Source: Gerris lacustris
Taxonomy: Eukaryota > Arthropoda > Insecta > Hemiptera > Gerridae
Direction: 5' to 3'
Assembly (NCBI GenBank): GCA_951217055.1
Contig: OX578276.1
Coordinates: 75,860,644 to 75,924,643, forward strand
DNA length: 64,000 bases
In this document: positions 43,201 through 55,386 of the stretch, one piece after another
Position numbering within the stretch: position 1 is the first letter of the stretch
How the letters are laid out: each line of letters opens with the position of its first letter
Translations under genes and position numbers: made by a program
The notes under the pieces: generated by a model
Told to the model about the DNA's origin: nothing
Databases searched by the model: none
What the model saw: the letters and a program-made list of their open reading frames with translations, nothing else

Positions 43201-46200
43201 TATTTGGCCAGGCATAAGTAGCATGTTCTTAAATTGCTGTAAAGACATATTCATAATATTTAATCTAGAGATTACACTTCAGTAATGTATCAGTAAATAA
43301 CTGTGAAATAAATGAAAGAAATACAAATATTTCAATATATTCAAAAATAATTTGTTCACAAACCATCCTATGAAAAAAGGAGGTTGGGCAGCTACAGTTT
43401 TGAATGAAATATTTTTAAACGATATTTTTTTTAAGCGATGAAAAACAAATTTTTCTTAGATGTAGGAAGTCAGTACCTTCTTTGAAAACTAGCACAATTC
43501 GCCTTAACACAAGAGGCTTTAAAGCTCTTGGTTGAATTAAGGATCGTAGTACCCATAATCATTTTTAATATCCATCATAAAATTCTAGAATGCCTGTATT
43601 TCAACAAGGGATTGGCTTTCATTATAGGAGAGATATAAATATGCAGTAGTACTTACGTTTTTGATTTGTACGTCTGTCGATTAATCTAACAATTTTACTT
43701 ACTTGGTCTCTTCTATTATTATCGGCACTTAAAAAGAGAATCATTATCTTTAACTTAAGAGAAGAATCTTAAGACTATGTCTTATAGTTTATTAGATAGT
43801 AGCAACCCTCCAGGCAATGGAAAATGCTAATTGTGTTAGATAAAATATAAATTAATATTAAGCTATCTATTAACAAATACGTGTCAATATTAAGTATTAT
43901 TAGATAAAGTACGCATTATTAAGTTATTTACTTAAATGCAAATTTAATTAATTGCACTGTCCGTCCCTATTGGAGGCTCATGATTTTTCATTCGTACAGC
44001 TTAAAATAGCGGACGCCTAAAGATTTTACTAATGATAATTTTCCGGGATTACTACAAAATTATTAAATGTATTCATTCACTTTATCTAAACTATTTAACT
44101 TCAAACTTCCACTACTCCATAATTATCTCTGATTAATTGAATAGGAAAAAAAGCCTTTGAGGAAATGAGAACATTATTATTCATATCCGATACTTTATTA
44201 ATATGTCTTATAGTATTTTCTTCTCTATTGATTGATATTAAAATTACAGTTTTCTATTTATTATTTATCATAAAAATAAAAACCAAAAATGAAAATGTTG
44301 TATTAAGAAAACAGCAGGGCATTAGAATTTTTCATTTTCTAATATTAATCAATTAATTTCGGTTAAAATCGGTTTAATTAAAAATCGGTGAATCATTATC
44401 AATTAATAAAAATAAAATCGAAGAGTGAAGGTTACAACTTTTGAAAATCACAAGTACCGTTGTGAGTTCACCTATAAAAACTAATGTTTTATAAATTTCT
44501 TCCTGTTGCTCGAGGGTCCGGTCACGAAATAGGCTACTTCTTAAATTAATGGCCACTGGGGCTCGTAGGTAGTCTCCTCTTAATGGTAGCAATCACCTTT
44601 ATAAAAACAGGATTTCAAGATGTTCAAGAGATAAGCCAACTGACACTAATTTTATTATATAGGGGAACAGCAATTATACCTTTTTAAGGAGGAGCGAAAA
44701 CATTTTTATTTTTTAGGTGCAGAGGAATATAAAAGGCAAGAGGGATGTAAAGGGCAATTAAGTGGGGCTTGATTTGGAATTAGAAGCAGATTGATCTTAT
44801 TGATGCGACTGTAACATTCCTACGCGTATAGATTTAAAATAAATCGAGTAACAGTTCACTAGTTTCGGATAGGGTTGGACAAACATTACTCAATTATATA
44901 CGATGCCATTATTGTAGAGCGACCAGGTTAAAGGCCGCAACGGGATCTTCCTTTCTTCGTTATTAAATATCGATTGATTTCCAATCCCTTCGATGGAGGT
45001 CTTCAAAAGGAAATGGGCCTTGAGATACATTATGTGTTTAAAGGAGAGGGATATTTACATAATGAGAGAGAACCCATAACATGATCCGAGTCGTTACTAC
45101 CATCCGCCTAAGTAAGACTGCATTTCTAGATATCGACCAAGCCGAAACAACAATAATTCGTCATGCTTTATCTTTAAAAGTTTGACATTCCTCCGGTTCA
45201 ATGAACCTAAAGGTTAATGTTGGGTTTGTTCCCAGATGGTCCGTAAATCAACTTCAGGAATCACTAGACTTTTTCAGGTCACAAATTAAGGAAGAGAGAG
45301 AAAAGTAAAAGCCTTGATTAAAACATGTCTAAGACAAAATAATTTGGATTCACGTCGTTTGAATTTCACCAATGTGCCCCTAAAGGTTATCCACGTAATC
45401 TTACTTCGAAAAAAAAGAATAAAGATTAATAAATAAAAGAGAGGGGATATATTCTCAGACGCTGGTTTAAAATAAAAGCTTGCTTTTCCTTTCTGTGGCC
45501 ATTAGTAAACAACAATTTACTTAATGATTACTATTATAATGATTATAATCAAGCGAACGTGTTGTCTTCGGAGATTAGAATAAAAGATAAGAACACATTT
45601 GGGATCCAGTTAAAAGCTTGGTTGATGTTCCATCAACACTTCAAATTTAACTCATAACGTAAAATGCTTTAACCCTAATGTTCTTTCTGTATTTATTTTT
45701 CCCCAGCAAACCCTTATTTTATGTATTATTTATAATTTATAAAAATGTATTATTTATAAAAACCCTTATTTAATGTATTATTTATAAAACTTTTATAAAT
45801 AAAATTTGAAAGTTCTACTAAGTAATTGTAGAGAATCAATAAATAGTATTTGCATATATTATTTAAGAAGTGTATAAAACTTGATTTAGTGATATTCTTT
45901 TCTTTTTATAAATTAAATTAAATAGAAAACTGTTTTTAGCGACCTAAATCATACGAAAGAGTATTATAAAACTGACTGGAAGTGGCAGTCGTGGGAACAG
46001 TGTTAAATGTTAATCTCTCATAGGATTAAATAATTATCTTGTTCAAATCAACAAGAGATTTGAGGAGGACCATTGTTCTTCGGAAGATGAAGACCTTGGT
46101 GAATAAGTTATGGAACTCAACAGTCCTCTGTGGAAGGCCACGCTTAAATCTTTGCTTGTATATTCTCTCCATCTAATACATAGCAATATTCACTCATTCA

Positions 46201-46814
46201 ATTAAATACTTTTTGTTTATGGAGCTTAATAGTTCTTGATTTTCAATGACACGTAAGAGAGAAAATGTTATTAACAGTAATTTAAAAACTTAATAAACGC
46301 CTTCCTTATGAAGAATTTATTATTAAAGCATAACTCAAGTTATTTAGAAAAAATTGTAAATAGAAGCGCAATAGAATAATCGTAAAATGACTGGTATAAT
46401 CTCAACTCTTTCAATTAAAATATCCATTAAATGTTAGACATTTTAATATGAACTATCAAACAGACCTTCTTTAGTTATTTTGGTATAGTATTTACTCAAA
46501 TAATTCAAAATATGTTGCAATCAGGGCCGTTTCTACTAATAGGCAAGACTAGGCGGACGCCTAGGGCGGCAAAATTTTAGGGGCGGCAAAAGGAAGAGGG
46601 AAATATGAATGTTTAATCAAAAAATGAAAAAATCGAGCAAATTAGAAGAGAAAAAATAAATATAGGAAAATGTTTATTGATTTCAAAAGCATATACCAAA
46701 CAATTACTTTTATATGTGTTTACTTTGACTAAATAAACTCAAGTGGAGTTAAATTAAGAACTCTTTTGGATGTAAATGGGCCAAAACAAGTGAGATAAAA
46801 ATTTAGTTTTGATA

Positions 46815-46965
46815 AGAAACTCAAATTAATAGAAACCTATCTGCGCAGTTCCATAAGCCAATAAAGACTTGTGAGACTAGCCACTATTTTATTAGAAAAA
46901 GACATTACTTACAAGCTGTACATTACAGATCTTAAAAGACTTTTCATAAAATATAGGTAAGGAAG
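46815..46965 (+). pseudogene. hAT transposase C-terminal remnant
   Basis: The plus strand reads KKLKLIETYLRSSISQ, a stop, then RLVRLATILLEKDITYKL. This matches the C-terminal dimerisation region of animal hAT transposases and ZMYM-like relatives, where an LRR-x-KTYLRS-x-M-x-Q-x-RL segment is followed by L-A-x-L-S-I-E-x-D. The rest of the transposase is gone. It supports the family call of the surrounding element and shows that the element was once coding in the plus direction. Confidence 0.55.
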
Positions 46966-47175
46966 GTACTAAACAGCCAAAGAAAGTAAAAGAAAGAACC
47001 TATAATACCAATAAAGTTATATGAGATATTTGAAATTAAATAATGTGTAACAGTCCTTATTTAAAAATTAAATTTTTGATGGGATTTAAGTTAAATACAA
47101 GTTCTTTTGTATCTAATACATTAATTTCTTCTAGCCTGGATGACAAAGGGAATAAGCCGTTGATAGTAAAAGGGA

Positions 47176-47191
47176 GGGGGGGGGGGGGGGG
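47176..47191 (+). repeat. G16 homopolymer
   Basis: Run of 16 G directly beside the right GCGGCAA subterminal block of the hAT element. The left subterminus has only TTTTAGGGGCGGC at the matching place. Confidence 0.95.
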
Positions 47192-49625
47192 CGGCAATTT
47201 TTAATTTTCGCCTAGGGCGGCAAAAGACCTAGAAACGGCCCTGGTTGCAATCATGTGAATATTCGATATTTTTAAGAGAGTTGAAACATTGGGCTATTAT
47301 TGCTTTTTTAACAGAATTTTTTGTTAAATTCTACTGCATTTATAAAGGTTTGTGGGGAAAAATCAACTGTAAAGCCATTGGACATAAACCATTAGGAATT
47401 TACATCACTTGCGGCATTTTCTCTCGAAAAGTTTACTTTTTTATAGCATGAGGGTTTTATTATTGTTCGGAATGACTTATCTTCCGGGAAAAAATGTCCC
47501 AAGGCCAGATACGAGTATATGCTTTCAGAATACATAAAAGTTCCGCAGAAAATGTTTACAAATTGGTATAAACAAAAGAAAATTGCATGTATTTTTAATG
47601 AAAGCTTACAAGGTGTTAGAAGTTGTTAACTATGTTATTACATTGCAATGCGGCCTTTTAAAAGATTGTATTAGCAGTAACTTTTTAACAGTTTGTTATA
47701 ATGAGGTAAAAAGTCTTTAAATGCATTTTATCTACTAAAAGCAATTGAACTACACCGAAATATGCAATTAATGGAGGTTATTTCTCGTATTAGATACCTT
47801 CTAAATGAAAGAAGGGCACTAAAAAGGCCGAACTTCAAGGCGGCCGAAACTTCCCTAAAATATGAAAAATATAAAGTGTGTAAGCAAGTCTGCTTTTACT
47901 ATAATTATTAATGTAAAATCTGAAGCCTTTTCATTAATCCTTACAAATGGATAAAACTAAAAAAAAAATTAATTAAGAAAACAAAAAAACATTCAAAATC
48001 AATTAAATTTTTTTTATTTTTTTATTCAACAACGCCGAAGTAAGGACCAAAAATCAATAACAATTCCCACCCTTTCAAAAATGATAAGTAGAAAATCAAT
48101 TTACTTCTAAAGGTTCTGCATGCATTATCTAAATGATTAGATGGTATTTGATTTTTTAATGACATAAAGATATGATTAAAAGTAGAATTAAAGATTGGGA
48201 GTTAGTAAAATCTTAATATATCCTATTATTTGCGAGTTGTATGATCTTAATATACCCTATTACTTAAGAGATTGACATCAAATCTTGTATTAAAATCAGA
48301 TGTTGAATTAAAATTATTAGAATAGATTGCGGAGAAAAATGAAACTACTAGTAAAAATGCATTTAATTACTGATTCATTTAATTATTATTTATTTATTAC
48401 TGATTTATTCAATTACTGTGAATCTAAATCACATGAGGGGTAAGATGACTGACTCCAATAATAATCTAGATAAAGATGGGTTCAAGTAATATACATTCAT
48501 TGTACCCTCATCAACATTCATAACTCCGTCTGAGGTAAGTCGAACTCTAAAATAATAGCCACTTAACTTAAGTGGAATAACTCCTTTTCTTAGTATACTA
48601 AAAGTATTACCTTTTTGACGTAGATCAAGATGTGCAGGTTACACTAGTTGTTCTTAACTTATGACATAGAAAAACAATTTTATTTATTGTATTTAAAATA
48701 CCGATGGAGACTTTTTGAAAATAATAAATCATAATTACACTATGTTTTTACTAAGAGCTATCTAAGAAATACTAATTAAATATTCAATGTAAACATGTCA
48801 AGGATTATTGGTATTTCAATTTCTCGGCATGCAATTTTATGCATTGCCATCAACCATCTAAACACTCTTCAAACTTGAACAATTTTAGGTACCATGTCTT
48901 AATTTAAGAGCTTTATAAAAGAGCAGATACTACAACCACGTGTTGTTTGTTGGTGGAACCCAAATGAAGAGAGTTTGAAGTGAAAATCAGGAAGTTTGAG
49001 ATGACTTTCAGATGATTCAATACGAGTATTGTAATACTTTCTCAAGGAGCTTCAAGAAGAATAATAATAGAGATAAATAAATTTTAAATGTGCTTTTAAT
49101 AATAAAAGCAAAAGCACCGTGATAAAAATCTCAATAAGTAAATAGAAGAAAACAAAACTAATGTAGTTTGCAACAATCTTGAAACTTAACAATATTACAT
49201 ACAATAGAGCCTACTTATCAACATACTTATAATAATACTTATTAAGATAAAGTTTGTTGTTTATGTATCCTAAGAGAAGTTGTTGAGGAATTTAGTGCAG
49301 AGGCAGGGGCAGGATGATTAGACTGGTAGGTGGGTCTGAGCTCGCTCCTGTACATCAATCATTACTTGCTGCCGGGGATCAGTTCCTTGCTACCCTGGTC
49401 AGAACTATGCTGCAGTATTGAGGCTACATCTTGCCTTAGAGATCACAACTCGACGATAATGGCTCTAATAACATTTCATCGGCTACCCCAAGCAATCAAT
49501 GCTCCCTTATACTCTTGGCATTTCTTCTGCCATACCACAACATAAATATTATATCTATACCTTTCCTTTTCCAATATTAATAATCAAGCTACATTCAATA
49601 TAGAATAAATAACATGTGATTTAAG

Positions 49626-49626
<1 letters not shown>

Positions 49627-49713
<87 letters not shown>
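49627..49713. repeat. (TA)n microsatellite
   Basis: About 40 TA units with one interruption (TTATACA near 49654). It directly precedes a repeat head reading TTGGAAGTATACCCGTGCTT. Confidence 0.95.
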
Positions 49714-49718
<5 letters not shown>

Positions 49719-50479
49719 TATTGGAAGTATACCCGTGCTTTGCTGCAGTATGAGTTGTATCATATTTAATCTAGTTCCAGTTGTCTTGCTTATCCTCTCT
49801 TTCCCATACCTATACTTCTTCTTTTTTAGGCATGGACTTCTATCCTGATAGTCTTCTAGAAGTTTCGAGAGGGTTTTAAGTAAAATTCAATCAACCCCTG
49901 AGAAGGAGTTGATTTAATTGTAGTCTAATTTCGATAAATTTACATAACTTATGTAAAAGAAAAGCTCTCTTCAACATTCCAATCTTATATGATAATTTTG
50001 ATATTTTTCTCATTGCTAAACTTAGGTATAATCCCAATTTTCCTCTCCCACTTTAGTCCTTTTTTTTACCCCTTATTAGTCGATATTAAAAAACATATTT
50101 GTAATGTATGTTTTATTTTAAGGGCCAAAGGATTAGCGATTTCTAAAATTTAAATTTTCTTGTAAGTAAATGGTTCGGGCTTGACGTCAACCTTACTTTC
50201 AAGTCATAAGGTAAGAAATAGCTATTTCTAAATTTCAAGGTTCTAGGCCAAATAGTTTGGGAGATATAGCAACCATAAATATTTAAAGAAAATGGCCGCA
50301 TTTGAATCAAAATACCCTGTTACAGTGGGGGACTACACCACTTAATCAAACTCCGTAATTCTAGGTTTAACGGTTACCGAGGGGTAGTGATAAATAGAGG
50401 ATTGGGTGAGTTGGGCTTTAATAGCAACTCATATAAGTAAATTGCCGCAACCTTGAAAATGAGTGAGTATTGGGAGATG

Positions 50480-51433
50480 AAATCCAGTATTTTTACCAGG
50501 ATTGTGACACATGCGTGCCACATTTGGTTAAGATTCCTTAAAGAATGGAAGAGCCAATAAAGAACATACAAGCACACAAGCGTTGACTTTTATATAATAC
50601 ATTTATATACCACATCATTAATTTGTATTTTTAACAAAATAATAATAAAATGTTTTTTGTTTTGCTTGCGACATGCGAGCTTACCATCGGAAGCTATGTG
50701 ATCATTTAGAAGAAAAAAATCAAATCAATTTAGATAGATTTCAAAGAGGGGGGAAATTAAATAAATTTTACCATAATAGGATGTAAAGCATATAATCATT
50801 AAAGGACACGAAATAGGAAGCTATGTGCCACACTAATCGGCGCAGACTAATGAGTTAAAGTCTAATAAAATGAAATTTTTACTCATTGAAATTATTTACA
50901 TAGTTTCGTGATTGCATGAGCCTATCTAGTTAACTATGGTTTGCTATTTAAGTAGGAAACGAATATGAAATACACTTTTATGTTAATTTACGACTAATAG
51001 AAGTGTAGTAACGTAATGGTCATGTCAATCACATTTGTTATTTTTGTTTCTTGTGACATTCAAATTTAATATCAGTTTTTAGCCCAGTCAATACGTACAA
51101 AAAAAACCTTGCTAAAGGATGGGTCAATTTTAGGGTTTCTAGCTTATCCAAGAAACCCTTTATGCTATGGGTATTTCGTCCGTCATTTTTTATTTAGGAA
51201 AAAGAAATGTTGGAAATATGAATATTTATGACCGAAGAAACCCTAGCTTGCTAGCAAGTATACTTGACGGGATTTTTGGATATGCTGTAAGGACCATAGG
51301 TTGTGACACATGCGAGCCAAATTTGTTTAAGATTCTTCAAAGAATGGACGAGCCTATAAAGAACATACACGAACACATGTTTAGAACACTCACTTTCAGA
51401 AACGAAAATCCTGTACAAGCAGAGTTGTGTTGA
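50480..51433 (+). repeat. two diverged copies of a short dispersed repeat
   Basis: 50500-50575 and 51300-51380 share GTGACACATGCG, GCCA-x-ATTTG-x-TTAAGATTC, AAAGAATGGA, GAGCC-x-ATAAAGAACATACA in order. Minus-strand frames over both give similar peptides (VLY-x-L-x-HSL-x-NL-x-Q-x-W), which is a by-product of the repeat and not a gene. Confidence 0.65.
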
Positions 51434-52008
51434 AAAAAAGTCCGACAATTTCGGACTTTTTTCAGCTTTTGCATAATACCTTTGTTCCTAAGCATCAGAG
51501 AGCTTTTTTCTACGTTCTTTTCTTTTCTCTTTTTGAAACGTTTAGATACGATTACGATTAAATATATGCGGCCATCTTTAGCACTTCAAAGCAATATCGC
51601 TGTTGATTTTAATAAAACAAATGTACTATGAAAATCCAGTCTGCATGAAGCTTGATCGTACACGCTTTGAAGGATAACGCCCCAACGAATATAGTGTCTG
51701 AGTATTGATAAAAAGAACAAGAATAACTAAGTCGGTCAACTTTTACTCGTCATTGCCATGCGCAAATACATTTCATGCAAAACATTCATACTGCTCTGTA
51801 GTTCGATAATTGTAGATTGTAGATAAAATCATAAATACAAAAATTGTAGCAAATTTTAATGCTCAGGCTAATTTCCGAAAGGCTAAGATCGTTACGGTGC
51901 CCGTGCAAAAAACCGTGAGCTCAAAATTTCAAATTGAAATATTATGACGAGAAAAATTTTTATATTTTTCAAATACAATTTTAGTAATACCATTAGTAAC
52001 ATTGCTAT

Positions 52009-52624
52009 TAGCGTTGGGACAACCGACTAGAAAAAACAACCGAATGAATAAGTCGATTCGGGAAAAAACAGTCGATTGAATTCAATCGACTGAAAACAGT
52101 CTCATAGCGGGTATAGGATATATGAATAAAGATATAGACCTAGACTGAACTCGCAAGTCGAATTTTTCAATCAAATGGTTTTTTTTCTATAGGAGAAGTA
52201 CGGTGGAGGCCGTAAAGGCCTCAGAGCTGAGGGGGGGGGGGGGGGGGGGTGAGAGTGAGAAGGCGCTTGACACTCGTTATCTCGTCCCAACCTACAGCCT
52301 GCTACGACATCGTTTTCATTCGAATGAAAAAATATAGACTGAGACTGAATCCAGTCGACTTTTTCATTCGAATGTTTCATTCGGATGTTTTTTTGTTTTG
52401 GGTAGGGGAAAGGAACGACGGTGAAGAGCTCAGAGCCGAGGAGGGGTGAGAAGGCGCGTGACACTCGTTATCTCGTTATACACACGTCCGAATTACAACT
52501 AATACAACTCCAACCTATAGACTGAAATCATTCGAATGAAAACTATATATCTACAACCGAATGAATGAATATTTTAAAACAACCGGTTAGTCGACTGTTT
52601 TCAATCGATTGGTTCCCAACGCTA
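52009..52624. mobile_element. hAT-like MITE with internal tandem duplication
   Basis: The ends TAGCGTTGGGA and TCCCAACGCTA are inverted, flanked by an exact 8-bp duplication ATTGCTAT (52001-52008 and 52625-52632). Subterminal copies of GTCGATT/AATCGAC and of TTCATTCGAATG recur many times. The middle has two related halves, each with CTCAGAGC[TC]GAG and GACACTCGTTATCTCGT (52219-52285 and 52428-52474). No transposase is present. Confidence 0.85.
52231..52249 (+). repeat. G19 homopolymer
   Basis: Run of 19 G in the first internal half of the hAT-like MITE. The second half has only GAGGAGGGGTGAG at the homologous place (about 52438-52450), so the run is an expansion of a short G string. Confidence 0.95.
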
Positions 52625-55274
52625 ATTGCTATGAAGTGTTCAACTTTTCAAAAAGAGAATAGAACGTAGAAAAAAATTATAAATACAAAAGTTGTAGAAA
52701 ATGTTGTCTTCAAGTATATTGATTTATAACTACTTTTATACTTTCCAATGCATAGGAACAGAAATATTAAGAAATATCCGAAAAAAGATAACTCTGCTTG
52801 CACAGGACTTTCGCTTCTGAAAACTTAGTTTTATTAATTGTGGCCTTGGTCCTTACAACATATCCAACAATTATTAAAGATACCCCACCTTTTACAAGCA
52901 ATCATGTATAATTTGACTGGACTGTTTTTCTTGTGAGTTGTGAGGAAATACCTACATAATTCCTTTTTGTGAATATTGAAGAAATAAATAGTTTTTCTCA
53001 TAAAGCTTCGTACCTATAGAAGTATCATACTTGTAAGATCAATGTATTTATGCGAATATTAAAGTAAAGTATTACCCTGGAATGTTTACAAGTTGATGTT
53101 GGAATTAACAAAAATCTAAATAAATTTCCTACTTTATGATATTTCTTTGAAATAGAATAACCTTAACCCGAGATTTGAAAAGATAAATAAATAGCTTATC
53201 GAAGGTTCTGGTTAAAGCAATGTAAAAAAAAGGGTAAGACATTTATTGATATAGTTGACGGGTGCAGCCAACATTATAAGATGTAGGTAGTTTATAGGAA
53301 AAACGGTAGCTAAAGGTCAAGCAAGTAAATAGTAAATCTTAAAGAAATGTAGAAAAGATCGCAAGATCGGTCATGAGAATCACGTAGATACTTAGCGATT
53401 AGGACCAGTGTAATGTGTCTGCCAGAGTCCAGACCAAGAAATACATACCTCGGGTGTGAGACTCGACGCGACAGGTGGCAACTCCGATTCAAACAAACAA
53501 ACCTGTGACCGGCATATCAACTCAAATAGACCAGTAATAAACTTGAACACTTTCCAGCCATCCTTAAGGCGAGGACTCGAGAATCCAATGCATTTCCTAC
53601 TTTACCCATAAATATCAGTCTGGAGTGAACTCTAGCATTATACAGAATAATAAATTAAAGTTCGTTTATTTGCTAAGTTAAACGCTGTTGCTGTAAGTGT
53701 TGCTTTTGAGTAAAACTTCTTTCGTTTAATAAACAAAACGAAGTTAAGAAAATATTTTTTTGGCTTTAATTGAAGTTGTTTGTTTTTAAAGCTCTACTTT
53801 TTTAAATACATATCAATATATAATTAGTTTTAAATAGTTAATTAACACTCTCCTATGTGCTTATATATATAGTGTAGATATATGCTTATATGCTGTGTGT
53901 AGATTAGAAATGTAAAGAGGAAATCAATGAGCTATTTAGAAAAGTAGCAGAGGAAAATGCTACGGTGTTAGTGTTAAAAATGATATACTCGTATTATGAT
54001 TATACCTACAGGTATATAATCTAAAGTGACTCCGAAAGCTGTTCCTTATAAACTTTAAAATGTAAAGAGGAAAGAAAGAAGCTGCAGAAAAAATGGAAGT
54101 TCTTAGTGTCATAAAGGTGTAAATATATGTTCAACAATGTCATTAATGTTGTAAAGTAAGTTGTTCTATTATCCAGAAGTCTTAGTAAAGAGAAGCAGGT
54201 AGCCTACAGACTGGTTGTATCAGAGACTGCGTACTTTAACAAGAACCGGGCTTAGAATCATCAAGTCAGTTTGTTATATAGGACCTTACATTACGGCCAC
54301 CCATTTAGTCGCAATGTACATCTGGCCTTTGTGTCAATTCGAACAACTGTTGCTCTTTATCGTGTAGAGACCTCATCCTACATAGATATCAAGTCGAGAA
54401 AGGATTCATTTTTATACATGGTCTACAACAGACAATGTACACGTATACTGAGCCCTCACCGGTCCTGGTCCCATTACTGACTCATGAATACTAAACCAGT
54501 TTAGATGGAATATAAAATGTTAAATTATTAGATGTTTCTTCAAATGGTAATAAAAGTTGGTTGAGAGAGAACATAGAAAAATGTTTATAATTTAATCCAA
54601 CTATTAAAACACAAATAAACAAAATGATTTTATCTTATAAAACTATTACCACTAAAACGTTTTATTTATTGATCAATTTTATTTTATAAACAAGGAGATA
54701 AGCAGAATACATAGGCCACATCTATTATAATGACGATTATAATGCGATAAATACTTTCAATCCAACTATAAAACCAGTTTTAACTCAATAAACAACATGG
54801 CACACAACAACTGGATAGTCCATGCAATTAAAGCTTTATGGTTTAATTGTAGTCACATATAAATAAGCATACACCTTTCCAGGTGCATAAAAAATGTATT
54901 ATAGATTTTGCTAAGTGCAAAATTTATATAGAAAGAATGTGTAGAAATTACGGCACCGTAAAATTATTCTGCAAAATACATTCTGCAGCATCAATGTTTC
55001 TTGATTAGTTATCAAACTAATCCAGTCTCTAATAGCACAATGTTTCAAAAATCAGTTATGAACCGAAGAAATTCTCTATTTATATAAAAACGAGAAGTAT
55101 AAAACTACAGTTCAAACCGTCATAACCGTCATTGCATGGCTTTCACCCAATAGTTCGTTAAATTATAGATATGACATTTTAAGTAGAGAATGTAGTTTTC
55201 GCAAACCCCATATCTCTATCTATTACAGAAGCTGAGCTATAAGTGTTCTAAAAAGTGCGTTTTTTTGCCCACCC

Positions 55275-55386
<112 letters not shown>

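Larger units (their letters stand above)
46522..47243. mobile_element. hAT-type DNA transposon, non-autonomous
   Basis: The termini CAGGGCCGTTTCTA and TAGAAACGGCCCTG are inverted repeats, flanked by an exact 8-bp duplication GTTGCAAT (46514-46521 and 47244-47251). Both subtermini carry CGCCTAGGGCGGCAAAA in inverted orientation. CA(G) ends, 8-bp duplications and the internal transposase tail fit the hAT superfamily. Length 722 bp, with a G16 run at 47176-47191. Confidence 0.88.

Noticed and set aside
44374..44592. 72-codon minus-strand frame with a plausible hydrophilic stretch as an extra exon of the BTB gene
   Set aside because: No splice sites that keep phase 0 and no recognisable domain; left within the intron.
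50374..51448. Two similar minus-strand peptides as paralogous genes
   Set aside because: The similarity is in short repeat DNA only and stops outside it.
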